A stretch of 64,000 nucleotides of DNA, taken from contig JACVVK020000147.1 of NCBI GenBank assembly GCA_018292915.2, positions 361,001 to 425,000 of the forward strand, in the 5' to 3' direction. This document shows, piece after piece, positions 1-10,724 of the stretch. Numbering within the stretch: the stretch's first letter is position 1; every line of letters begins with the position of its first letter. This DNA comes from Batillaria attramentaria (taxonomy: Eukaryota > Mollusca > Gastropoda > Batillariidae). The notes beneath the pieces are model-generated. The model made no database searches and was not told the origin of the DNA. It was given only the letters and a program-made list of their open reading frames with translations. The position numbers were made by a program, and so were the translations under genes.

Positions 1-682
1 AAGCCATTTCACATCAACGAATGAGAAAAACTTTTGACTACAGAGGTCCACAGAACACCTGGGTCTCTCTCTCTCCCAATACTGACACTGCTGGATTTAC
101 TATACTGTTCTGTGCTTCTTGCGGAGCAGCGAGTACTAAAGTTGTCAGGAACAGAACTTGAATGTTTACAATGTCATGATTATGTGTATTGCATGTGCTG
201 ATGCTGTACTTAATTAGTTCTTTTGGTGTTTATGATATTGTTGTTAACCAAGGTACTGCTACTAGAGGAATGATGGTTTCACATTTCTAGGCCGATTTCA
301 GGTGACTTTTACTCCTTCATGGTCTTATTAGTATTCTGCTTTGCACTCTTTGCAAAGTGTGTATACTTTTTTTTTTTTTTAACCACTGAAAACAAGTTGA
401 CCAAATAGGAATAATAAACTATCAAGACGTGAATCATGTCTGGTTTAAAACGTTACCGTATTTCCCCTGTAAATGGGTTTGGTAGTGTTGAACCATCATC
501 TTCTCTCTGCCTTTCCCCATTTAAGAATAGGTTTAAGGGATTGTGCTTCCCTTGTACTTTAAACAAATGCATGCACATTGCCTTGGTTTAATATAGGCAG
601 GGGAAGGGCTTTTGTCTTGGTACAGCAGATTTCACAAATCTTTTGCCTTATTCATCAACCATTTTTCTGCTCCGACTTGCAG

Positions 683-1403
683 CACGGCCAGTTCCAGTGG
701 AGGCGGGTCCACAGTTGGAGCAGGATGGGCCAGTGGTGGAGGGGCCTGGAGCCAAGCGGGACATCAAGCCATTCCAGCCACCCAAGCTGTCCTCGTCGCA
801 AGAGGAGGATGTGAAGCGAGCGAAGAAGTATGCTATGGAACAGAGTATCAAGAGTGTATTGGTGCGCCAGACCATCCAGCACCAACAACAGGTTAGCACA
901 ACAGTGTGGGGCAAATTCTGTCAAGGAGGTTCAGTCCTTTGTACTGTGTGTAGCAGAGATCATTAGCTGTGTGGGCCTGAAGATGCCTGTTTCACTTTCA
1001 AAATGAGAGGGTAGCGTGATTTTGTGGATGAAAATTATCCCTGGTGGTGCAGAGAACGGAGTATTCCGGGCTACTTCTGTGGCTTTTTCAGCATAAAAGA
1101 AAGTAATTCAGCAAGACTATGGTAAAACCTGAGTTTGCCAGCAAGTACTTTGTTTTGGCAATGTCCAACATATTGCCAAACTGAATTTTCCCATTCCATT
1201 TATGACTGTCAATATACCTGTTTGCAAGCTTGTTGCAGATGCATCTTACAGTTATTACAAGGGACTTTTCACGCAGAGAATTTTTTTTGTGTTGAACCTA
1301 TTTTCATGTGAGGCCTTTTTCTTTCTACCCTTGTGTATTTACAGCAAATGCAGAATTTCCAGAACACTGTTCAAAGACAACAAGCTTTAGCCCTTATGTG
1401 TCG
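683..1403 (+). CDS. PUF60: PUF60 N-terminal exons (683-891, 1345-1403)
   Basis: These two exons encode the segment before RRM1, about 89 residues. It starts with an acidic/Pro-rich stretch that has little family signature. Then comes the highly conserved helix [15 protein letters not shown], followed by a Gln-rich run (HQQQ then [20 protein letters not shown]). The first exon starts with two bases of a split codon after the acceptor AG at 681-682. The second is only 59 bp and ends with two bases (CG) completed by the next exon. In the family this region precedes RRM1 and varies through alternative first exons. Confidence 0.9.
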
Positions 1404-4400
1404 GTAAGTTCGTAGGTTTTTCATGTAATTTTAAGCAGATTCGTTAAGTTTGTGATCAGTATAATATTTGTGCGAGTTCCTTATTGAATTTATTGCTATG
1501 GTTAATTCAGTTTGACTGTGTTCCAGGGGTCAGCAGTTTGTTCCTCATTGTTACAGTAATTGTTTAAATGGCTGGTTTGTTTTTGTTTTTTTTCTTCTGC
1601 TAGCCACGTGTTGTTTTGTGCTGTTTGTGTTGCTGTCTTGCATTTGTTTAGCTGTAGCGGAGATACAAACCTCTTCAGTGTGATTCAACTCTGTTCCTGA
1701 GTTTCAGGATGGAAAATCAAGTTGTGCTGCTTCCATTGATATGACCCTCTTGTCTGCTGATTGCAATAGTTTGTAAATGATACTTTGGGAGAATGGTATT
1801 CCTTTTGTGATAAACACACTTTAATATGCTTTTCGTCATAGTGTTTTTGACTTGAGTACTGTCCTTGGCAGTTCTGCATTGAGGGAGATGCTGTGGGTGT
1901 TGGTGCGGAGGGTTTGGTTAGCCTATTCGGAGGGATAGTTCTGTGGACTGTGTATGAGAAAACAATCTATCTTACCCCATTTCCTATCACCTCTCCTCCT
2001 CTTTTCCCCCTGTGGTATGGTAATTGCATCATTGTGTTATGTCAGAGGAAGATTTTGAAACGATCCTACAAAAAAAAAGGGTGGGGGGGGGGGGGGGGAT
2101 AGTAGCAAAAGGTGTGTTTTAATGCTGGAAAAATCAACATGCTGAAAATTTCTAGATTTCTTGCAGTGTAACTAATCAAAGCTTCGTTTTCTTGTGTGTC
2201 TCTCTTTGCAGGATCTATGTTGGCAGTATAAACTTTGAAATCAAAGAAGACACGATCAAACAGGCCTTTCTTCCGTTTGGCCCGATCAAAAGTGTCAATC
2301 TGTCATGGGATCCGATCACGAACAAGCATAAGGGCTTCGCCTTCATCGAATACGAGGTGCCTGAGGCCGCCCAGCTCGCCCTCGAACAGATGAATGGCGT
2401 TATGATTGGCGGCAGAAACATCAAGGTGGAAAATATTTGTACATTTCATTTCAGCTTTTACCTTCCTCTTTTTTTTTTTTTTTTTTCCTTTTCTTTTCTT
2501 TTTTTTTTTTTTTTCATTTAAATCCCCTGCATGTTTGGACTACGAGTTTACTATTAGGCAGATGGGGTTGGGATATTTTTTAAAAAATCAGATACTTGCA
2601 TCTGGGGTGGGCTGGTATAGGTCAACCTCAATATGAACTGCATTACCTCTGTTTCACTTCATTTAACCTTCAGTTGTTTTTTTCCCTTTGATTGCTTATA
2701 ATTGGTTTGGAGAAAAAAAAGCATAGTTGAACTGCTGCTGAAATCTGCCCATTTCTGGTGAAACAAAGGATCCAGTGTGAATATATTTTGGATAATTTGT
2801 TCTGCTAGAAATAGGCAGCAAAGCTTTGTGTTGAGGTTGGCCTAATGTTTCCCCTATAGTTCTGTTGCAGCTATTGAAAAGGTAATGTTTAATTGGGAGT
2901 CAATAAATCTAACTTTTGGCAAAATTTGGACAATTCAAAACAAATTTTAAGATAAACCTCTCTGTGTTTAATTTTCCAAATCCTATAAAAAGTTTTCTGA
3001 TCTTTTTGCTAACTGAGGAATAAACTTTACACTCTCTTTCCAAGAGTTGTAGGATTAGTTTTGCTGTTGTACAATTCTACACCAAGAACGGTTGTGATTT
3101 TGATGCTACACCATGTCTCTGCGTGGTTGTTTTTCTCTTTTTTGTTTCATTTCAGCCTGGGCAGAAAAGAATGATTTCGAGGAGTTTGTAATACTTGTCC
3201 ATTTCATCATATCAATGCTGGTGTTAGACTGACGTTTCTTCAGCGTACACCACCATAAGACACAACATTAAATTCAGCTGTCTGTTCATTGTCTATATGT
3301 CTGCTTTGAACAAGACTATGGAAATTTATTACTTGGGGTATCTTTTGTCGGCGTACAGCTAAAATGCAAATGAATTATGTTGATGTGTACAGTCTAAAAG
3401 CCAGGTCATTACATTGAATAAAAATAGTTAATAAACCCTAAATTACAATACCCCCGGCAAAACAAGAAACAAAACTGTCTGTCGATACTAACACACTGCA
3501 TGACAGGGGCCGTAACTCGTGCACATACACGTTGCCATCAGTAAACGCATTAAGTGCATATAAAGAAATGAATAACAGAAGAAAAAACAAGAGAAAAGAT
3601 GATATTTATTTAAAGAAATGTAAATTGATTGAATATTGAAAGATAAAAGTCTTTTACTGATGGTTCACAAATGCACTCCCCTTCCCCCACGGTCCTGCTC
3701 TGTTTTATGCACACCTGTTAAGATTTTAAAATAAACTTTGTATCCGCAAGGACTTCACATATTTTTACCTCAGTGAGGCATCTTTCATATTACTCTCACC
3801 TGGCTTTGACTCAGATTGAGAACTGTGCAATTTTTAAAGTTTTGGACATCTGTTTGATACTGAATTTAAGAAAGTGCAGTTTTGTTTTGGTGCTTGGCCA
3901 GAAGTGAAAATGTAAGATGCTTCACTGTGTTGAAGAGGGAGGTGGTGGTAGCAGCAAGGATGGTATGTTATATGGGGGTGTGTGCGTGCTTGTGTCAACA
4001 GGTTGGGCGACCGAGTAACATGCCGCAGGCACAGCCCATCATCGAGCAGTTGGCACTGGAGGCAACCCACTTCAACAGAATCTATGTCACATCCATCCAT
4101 CCAGACTTGTCAGAAAGTGATATCCAGAGGTAAGCACAGAACACACTGGATGTTTTCTTAACTTTGTTTCTCTTTGTGTGGTGTGAATTAAATCTGGACA
4201 GTCCTGCCACTGGTGTTTGGTATGCTATTTCAGCAAATCAGACCAAAAGAATGTTAAACCGACAAACAAAAGCACACTGCAGCAGATTAGATGCGTTACT
4301 CCATGCACCTGTTCATCAGATTTCCTTCTGTATAGACCACTTCATTCTCATAGTTATGTCAGGGTGATACAGTCAAACTGTGTAAGGCGGTCACCCAAGG

Positions 4401-7400
4401 GACTGAACCAAACCGACCGCCTTAGTCAGGTGGCCGGGTTGTCCAGGAAGGCATGTCAACAGCTAGCATGTCACCCAATGAATACTCTAGTGGTGCACGT
4501 GTTATGAGCTGACAACAGGGCTCGCCTAAAGCTCTCTATACACTTGAAAATACGTGTTTGGGGTCCTTTTTATTATTTTTTATTATTATTGCACACCGTC
4601 TGATTTCAAACAAACAGATCAGCAGGTGATCGACTGAGGATGCAACAAAGCAACAACAAGCTTCCTGCTGACAGCGGATTCACGCACATTAACACGTCGT
4701 CGTCTCGATCGGAAGCAATAGAAACGACAAACAGGGTGACAACACCTTCACGTATTCATACACCTTGGAAGTTGATCGGTTTACAAACACAAAGCTGACT
4801 GCTTCCTACAGACCTCGTACTGATTGCAAAGCAATCAAAAGGACGCCGCTAACAGCCACCCCCTCGCCCCCACCAATCCCCCGGCTATTCACTCGGAGGG
4901 GGAGGCGCGTGTCAGTGAGCCGTGGCGTGGCTAATCCTGGCTTGTCAAGCAATTAGGCCGTCTGTCTTGTCAGTTGAGAACACAGCAGGGGCCCAAAGGC
5001 GGTCACTACACAACAAAGTGACTGCCTTGTACAGTGTGAAAGGTCATTTGGGACTGCCAAAATAGATGGCACGACCACGTTAGACAGTGACCTGGTTCTA
5101 CAGTGCATACATAGAGGGAAAACGCTCGGGGATCCTCTGGGGTGACCGAGTTAGACAGTGGCATGGCTTACACAGGTGACCGCCATGGCAGGTTCGACTG
5201 TAAAATTTATCAGTCAGGTGATGGCTGCTTTTGAAGGCTTTCTCAGTGATGTTGCCATTTTGTTGTGCAGTGTGTTTGAGGCTTTTGGCAAGATCAAGTC
5301 CTGCAAGCTAGCACCTGATCCCAGCAAACCAGGAAAACACAAGTAAGTGTATCAAGGTTTCTTTGACACAACACTGCCTTGTCTTTCTTCCTGTGTGTCT
5401 GATATAGGATCTGTCAGTATCCTGCAGGAATGAAGAGAGAGAACAAGCTGGGATTACATTTGAGTGTTTGATGTCTGTTGCAGGGGTTATGGTTTCATAG
5501 AGTATGAAACGGCACAGGCACAAGTCGATGCCGTTGCTTCCATGAACCTGTTTGATCTTGGTGGACAATTTCTGCGAGTAGGAAAGGTGAGAGTTCTGTT
5601 TACTTTCAGCATTCTTTTTTGCTTCGACTTTTTTTTAACATTCATGTTCTACGAATCAAAGCACTAGATTGTCACAGTTCGAAAGTGCACTATCTGAAAA
5701 ATTAAAATTTTCAGCTGTTTTTTGGCTAATATTTGCTGCTTTGACTGTAAAGTCACTCTGGCATGGCATGACCAGTAGTTGATGTTGGATGATTGGTTTT
5801 CAGGCCATTACCCCACCTGATGCCTTGGCACCAAGCCATGGACCTTCCAGTATGCCCACTGCTGCAGCTGTTGCTATCGCAGCTACAACGGCCAAGATTC
5901 AGGCAATGGATGCCCAGCAGCAACCACCAGGCCTGGTCAGTGGGCTTTGTTTTGTTACAAAAGGGGCATGTGGATGTTAAAGTTTAAAAGAAAGGGGGGG
6001 GGGGGGGATGAGGATAGATTACATAGTACATGTATATATGTATAACGAGAGATTTTCATTCTCTCTTTTGGGGGTCTGTGTGAGAGAAATAAACTAGACT
6101 TTTTGTTGGTGCATTGCATTTGGGGTTACAGATCATTTTACCATCCAGGGTTCTTGTCGAAAATTGATGCAAGAAGTAAGATATGAGGAGTCGTAATTTT
6201 TCTGATTTGGTAATATTTTTAGGCTTTTTGTCAATGCAAGCCCTGTATGTGATTGTGTTCATGACTGTGTTCTTAAAACTGATACAGGGGTACAGTTACT
6301 AAAGAAAGACTGAAATACAGACATGACTTTTGGGGTTGTTGGGTTTTTTGTTTTGTTGTTTTTTTGTGTGCTCACTATACTGTGTTCTGTCTGTGCAGGG
6401 TCCACCTGGCCTGGCCATGCCCACATTAGGCGGTCCTGCTGTAGTGACACCGGCCACCCTTGCCACTCCACCACAGCCATTGCCGGCCTCCGTTACAGCA
6501 GTCACAGCACCTTTTGCTGCTGCTGCCGGTAATCCCTTGCAGCACCAGAACCAGCCCATGATTCCGGCAACTATGTCACCCAGTGGTATGCCCATGACGC
6601 CCAGTGCAGCCGCCTCCCTGCTGACCCCGCTGCGGCCGGGTTTGCCTGGATTGGGGCTGCCCGTCATGCCACCGCCAATCATGACCACCAGTGCTGGTGA
6701 GTCCAGTACTGCACGTATGTTCACCATCCTTATTTTTACTCCTCCCTTCAGTTCCTTTTTGTATTCCTTTCGTCTTGTACTCGTCTTTTCTTTGTACTGG
6801 AGACCATGTCGGGATCAGTGCCATGCAAGTTGAGGTGGGTTGCGGCCTGGTGTGTTGCCAATAAACGTAGGAGCAGTATTTTAAGTCCAGGACACAAGCG
6901 TTACGGGTTACATCAGTTTCCCTTATCCCTGTCCAGAGCACAGCACCTGATGACAATATGTGCACCTAACTCTTTCTTTATCACACATTTTTACCTCCAA
7001 TAAGAAAGAAACACAACACTGCAGACCAAGGGAAAAAAAATGCTGGTAGTAGCAACTAACAAGAAGTGCTAGGCGGGTTGCTATCACTGTAACTGTCACT
7101 GGTGTAAGAAAATTCAGAGCAGTGGGTTACTTGACGGTTGCTCATGGTTAGTGCTTGCTTTTGGAACTGTTAAGTGTTACAGTACAGATTATACAGTCTC
7201 AGGCACACCTTTCTTTGAATATTGCACATAGATAGATCTACATTTGTTGTTTATACTGGGCTGTGCAACTTGCTAGACAGATTTCCAGACACAAGAAGAG
7301 GAAATTCAAATGGATAGTTTGCTTTTCATTTTTGCTGGCACACTGAGACTTCGAGTGACTGACAGTCCTTCATGTATTTGCTAATTTTTCCCTATTGCTG

Positions 7401-10127
7401 TTTACGTCTGAGGAAGGAATTCTTTTGATTGAGTTTGACTTACCGAGTCTAAGTTGATGGTAGTAAATCTGGTCATACTCATCATTCTTTTGATTGAGTA
7501 GGACTTTTTGATTCTGAGTTGATGGTAGTGAAACTCATCATACTTTTGATACCTTTTTCACTTTCTCTTGACTAACAGTAACATTATCATCATTGAATTT
7601 TAACCTTTACTAGTAGTAACTCACACCATGGTATTACGCGCACACATTCAGGTACATATTGTCATCAGGTGAGTTAACTTGGTGAATTTGCAAGTGTTAC
7701 AAGGGAGAAAGAAAAACCAAAAACCCACTACAGTATAGATTGACAAAACAACACACCAAACTTTTTTTTCTGATGGCACTAAACTTTTCACTATCAATAT
7801 ATCTGGGGTCACTGTGAGCGTTTATCCCGTTTCCCTGCGCAGTTTTAGCCTCTCCACTGTCGCACCTTGAGTGCCACTCATGGTCTGGTGAAGTGTGAGC
7901 TTTCAAACAATACCGCTTTTCTTGTGGGCTGTGGATCGTCAAAATTCTGAGAGAGAAAAAAATCTTGCAGTAGAAACTGCACTGCTGAGGGCAGTTAGGA
8001 GGTTAACATTTCCAAAACTGCACTTACCATTGGCTGTTCTGTGTTTTAGACAAGTCTAAATTTGCCACTCTGTCCTTAAGGCTTGTAACTGTTTTGCTGT
8101 GCTCAGGGAACATGGGAAAAGGGCCTCAGGATGTTGTCAGTGAAAGGTTTAATCTACTGGCTCAGAATGCAGTGCAAGGTCTACCGTCACCTATGGCTCA
8201 GGCGTTAATGCAGATGAATCTTCCAAGCGTGTTCATGGGTGGTACGTTGATGCTAACCCTCCAGTTACTGTTTTGTTCACTGAATTTGCAATGCTCTGCC
8301 CTCTTTCTTTTGCTGGACAGGTCAATGGTAGTGTTGGCTTGAAGCCTTTCCCCTGATGCCACTTCAATATTGATTTGGGGTACAGCATGTGTGCTTGCCC
8401 TCAAGCATTCAAGCATTCTACACACTCACACACACACACACACACACGCATACACACACACCTTGTTTTCTCGGGCATTCACAAAGTCACATTATGAAAC
8501 TATGCCGGATGACTGGTGGCAGGGATCCCAAATTCCTCATTGAGATGTAAACAAGTCTGGTGAGAGAAAGCATTGAGTGCATTTGACTTCAGGGCCCGCA
8601 TGTAAAAGTCGGGGTTAGGGAGTTTAGCCCTGGGTTACAGTCTAACCCCAAACTAAACGAGCTCTAGGGTTAAATTTTCTGTTGTTTTTTTGTTTTAAAT
8701 CAGGAAGTGTGTCCATTCCAGCAAGGTGCCTATGCCGTTCTAGAAGGATATTTGTCTCTTTCTTCGCTTCCTTTTTTTATTTAATTTTGTTTTGGGGCTT
8801 CTTTCGTCCTAGTCTGGGTTATGCCCGTGGCCGTGGGTTAAAATTAATCCCGAGTTGTACATACGGGCCCTGAAAAGCGTCAAGAGGTAACGCCACAGAC
8901 GACGTTTTGCCGATGTTCTGTTAACGTCTTTCACCTGTTGCTTTCAGCCACAGCGGCAGTGCTGGCAACTGGGCTGCGACACATGTTGGAACAGAAGGCA
9001 GCAGCTGCAGCAGCAGCAAACGCTCCTCCTCCACAGCCGATGCAAATCTTGCCGCCAACGGCAGCAGAAGAAGAGGAGAAGAAACAACAGCAACAAGAGG
9101 AGGAGGCACCACAGTCGCTCGACCAGCAGGAGAACATGAAGATAAGCGGCAGCAACGCGCGGCACATGGTCATGCAGAAACTGATGCGCAAGGCAGAGGT
9201 TAGTCCTTGTCCTTTGTATGCAGTGAGGTTTGGAACTGTTTGACGATGTCAGGAACACTTGCACCACCTGTCCTCTATGCAATGAGGTTTAGTATATTTT
9301 GAGAGTGGCTAGCAGATGACTGTAATTTACCAGTGTGTGATTTCTGTCAAACTGGTTAAGTAAGATTTTTTTAAAATTTCGTAAGCTAGTAGCTCACCTC
9401 CATGTTGATTTGTATACAGTCTTGGGTGTGTTACTGGCAGTGTGGATGGCACAAAACTGTTAAATAGAATATTGTAAGTTACAAAGTTTTCTAGTTGCTG
9501 TACCTAACCCCAGCTGTATTCAGAATGGTTTATTTCAGTGTACGGTGATGGTGTTGAGAAACATGGTAGGGGTGGAGGATCTGGACGACGATCTAAAGGA
9601 TGAAGTCACAGATGAGTGTGAGAAGTTCGGCAAGGTCAAACGGGTCATCATCTACCAGGAAAAACAGAGTGAAGAGGAGGATGCGGAAGTCATAGTAAAA
9701 ATCTTCGTGGAGTTCTCAGCACAAGAAGGTACACTTGCATTGTGTGCGCATACACGTGTGTGTATGTGCTGTTACGAGGCTCTGTTCCAGTTATCATCCA
9801 GCAGCGTTAAATAGGGTATTAGGACATATTAAATGGTCTTTGTTCGGTCAAAGCAATAGTGTTGTAATACATGAATGAGTGATCATTTTCTGAAGTACAG
9901 TGTACAGATTTTTGATGCACATTTCATTTGAGGCTATGATAAGTGCCTTGAGTTCGTTGCTGAAATACGGGCCGAGTCATCAATATTGATATGGTTCATC
10001 TGCTTTGTGTGTTTCAGAGGTAGAAAAGGCAGTGGCATCCTTGAATGGACGATATTTTGGTGGACGCATGCTGACGGCGGAAAAATATGATCAGGAAATG
10101 TTCAATGCGAATGATCTATCAGGGTGA
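683..10127 (+). CDS. PUF60: PUF60, poly(U)-binding splicing factor (5' partial, 12 exons)
   Basis: Nuclear splicing factor that binds U-rich polypyrimidine tracts and helps U2AF and U2 snRNP recognise 3' splice sites. Exons that join in one frame with GT/AG borders: 683-891, 1345-1403, 2212-2425, 4002-4129, 5271-5342, 5484-5586, 5804-5935, 6399-6696, 8107-8241, 8948-9198, 9539-9728, 10018-10127. They give about 633 residues and a TGA stop at 10125. Order: N-terminal [13 protein letters not shown] block, RRM1, RRM2, Ala/Pro/Met-rich linker, C-terminal UHM. Blocks such as [35 protein letters not shown] and RVIIYQEKQ match the PUF60 family. The visible part is already longer than the human protein (about 560 residues), mainly through the linker. 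No initiator is visible: 683 follows an acceptor and starts mid-codon, so the first exon lies outside the window. RBM39 and U2AF65 share domain types but not these blocks. Confidence 0.96.
2212..2425 (+). CDS. PUF60: PUF60 RRM1 exon
   Basis: A single 214-bp exon encodes nearly all of RRM1. RNP2 is IYVGSI and RNP1 is KGFAFIEY, both with the aromatic residues needed for RNA stacking. The C-terminal part [21 protein letters not shown] matches the family closely. The exon is not a multiple of three, so skipping it would shift the frame. Its donor is GTGGAA, a poor match to GTRAGT, and a poly-T tract begins about 45 bp downstream (2468-2515). The join to the exon at 4002 (VGRPSN) fixes the border. 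Confidence 0.95.
2426..4001 (+). other. PUF60 intron 3, with poly-T tract at the donor
   Basis: This intron follows the RRM1 exon. Two T runs interrupted by a few C bases occupy about 2468-2515, starting some 45 bp after the weak donor. The rest is AT-rich single-copy-looking sequence with no ORF that resembles a protein, and no tandem array. Confidence 0.7.
4002..5586 (+). CDS. PUF60: PUF60 RRM2 exons (4002-4129, 5271-5342, 5484-5586)
   Basis: Three exons encode the inter-RRM linker ([21 protein letters not shown]) and RRM2. RNP2 is IYVTSI. The middle exon encodes [17 protein letters not shown]. The third encodes RNP1 KGYGFIEY and ends [12 protein letters not shown]. Phases are 2, 2 and 0, all consistent. 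RRM1 and RRM2 together form the poly(U)-binding platform in this family. The first intron (4130-5270) contains an 831-bp TIR element described separately. Confidence 0.94.
4370..5200. mobile_element. TA-flanked TIR element (mariner/pogo-like, non-autonomous), 831 bp
   Basis: The element starts CAGTCAAACTG and ends with the inverse, TTCGACTG. Both ends are directly flanked by TA. The inverted ends extend inward to matching GCGGTCACC / GGTGACCGC blocks. No transposase ORF is visible. TA target duplication with CAGTC ends is typical of Tc1/mariner/pogo relatives. It lies inside PUF60 intron 4. Confidence 0.75.
5804..9198 (+). CDS. PUF60: PUF60 linker exons (5804-5935, 6399-6696, 8107-8241, 8948-9198)
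   Basis: Four exons encode a low-complexity linker of about 270 residues between RRM2 and the UHM. It is rich in Ala, Pro, Met and Gln: [13 protein letters not shown], then runs of [33 protein letters not shown], and a poly-Ala/Gln/Glu stretch in the last exon. That exon ends with the conserved motif [18 protein letters not shown] just before the UHM. Exon 8107-8241 ([18 protein letters not shown]) has no counterpart that I recognise in vertebrate PUF60. It is accepted because its borders are canonical and it keeps the frame. Confidence 0.88.
6697..8106 (+). other. PUF60 intron 8
   Basis: A 1.4-kb intron between linker exons. A two-copy direct repeat of about 62 bp lies at roughly 7420-7551 (both copies share TTCTTTTGATTGAGT and GAGTTGATGGTAGT-like blocks). 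I see nothing else recognisable in it. Confidence 0.6.
8592..8870. mobile_element. MITE family A, copy 1
   Basis: About 280 bp with inverted ends GGGCCCGCATGTA and the complement TACATACGGGCCC. It is inverted relative to two further copies at 37993-38264 and 48480-48752. The copies share the internal segments TAAATTTTCTGTTGTTTTTT and CTTCGCTTCCTTTTTT. There is no ORF, so it is a non-autonomous DNA element. It sits in PUF60 intron 9. Confidence 0.8.
9539..10127 (+). CDS. PUF60: PUF60 C-terminal UHM exons (9539-9728, 10018-10127)
   Basis: These exons encode the U2AF-homology motif, an RRM-like fold that binds Trp-containing ULM peptides of splicing factors such as SF3B1 instead of RNA. Visible: TVMVLRNMV, the acidic helix [39 protein letters not shown], then NGRYFGGRM, which contains the R-Y-F form of the UHM Arg-X-Phe motif. 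The protein ends [10 protein letters not shown] followed by TGA, close to the family C-terminus. Confidence 0.95.
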
Positions 10128-10680
10128 TTGAGTGTGTCAGTCGGTTAGAATGAATGGTAGTCAGGTTGCTTGCAGAATGGGACTGAGTATAGGCACATGA
10201 GTGAAAGTGAATGTCTGAGTGAGTGTGTGTGTGTGAGAGAGTGTGCTTGTATGAGAAATCCAGAAAATTGATTGGCTGTACTTTTTCACCTTGTTCAGTT
10301 GCTAAGGTTCCTTAGTGCTAATACTTTGTTTTCTGTTAAGTGGAATTTCATTTACTTATCTGTTATAAGTAAATCGTGTTAAATGTATCCTGTCAGATTT
10401 GGAAGGGGGAGGTTTTCATCCTTGAACATGCATCCCAACATTAACATCAAGCAGGTTGGTCGGTCTGAGACTAATCTACATTGCACTATGTTATTGTTAA
10501 CCACTGGAGATGGCAAGAATTTTTACATCTGTACATGGTGGTAGTATTTGGCCAATTGAATGTATGTTTGAAGTGCAAGGTCCATGTCATTAAATTGCAT
10601 CAAATTATTTCACTTCCGTGTTTTGTTTCTCTTTCCTACAGAAGCTATTCACACTGATAGAATAAAATCTGTCTGCATTT
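10128..10680 (+). other. PUF60 3' UTR (inferred)
   Basis: Sequence between the PUF60 stop and about 20 bp past an AATAAA. It contains a short GT/GAGA-rich stretch near 10224. No conserved element is recognised. The extent is inferred from the poly(A) signal alone. Confidence 0.5.
10661..10666 (+). terminator. Candidate PUF60 poly(A) signal AATAAA
   Basis: Canonical hexamer 534 bp after the stop. Further plus-strand AATAAA hexamers (for example at 11114) could serve longer transcript forms. Confidence 0.45.
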
Positions 10681-10718
10681 CTCAAACAGAACACAGTAGG
10701 CAGATATTCAATGCTTCC

Positions 10719-10724
10719 TTTATT
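10719..10724 (-). terminator. Candidate distal TEP1 poly(A) signal
   Basis: TTTATT on the plus strand, which reads AATAAA on the minus strand. Using it would give TEP1 a 3.4-kb 3' UTR that ends about 50 bp from the PUF60 end. Confidence 0.25.

Noticed and set aside
578..814. Start codon for PUF60 at the ATG at 578 or 612
   Set aside because: Those frames differ from the exon frame. The in-frame ATG at 643 lies before an acceptor at 681-682 in a T-rich intron end, so it is intronic.
683..10127. U2AF65 or RBM39 as identity of the plus-strand gene
   Set aside because: Both share RRM-RRM-UHM layout, but the [23 protein letters not shown] and RVIIYQEKQ blocks are specific to PUF60.
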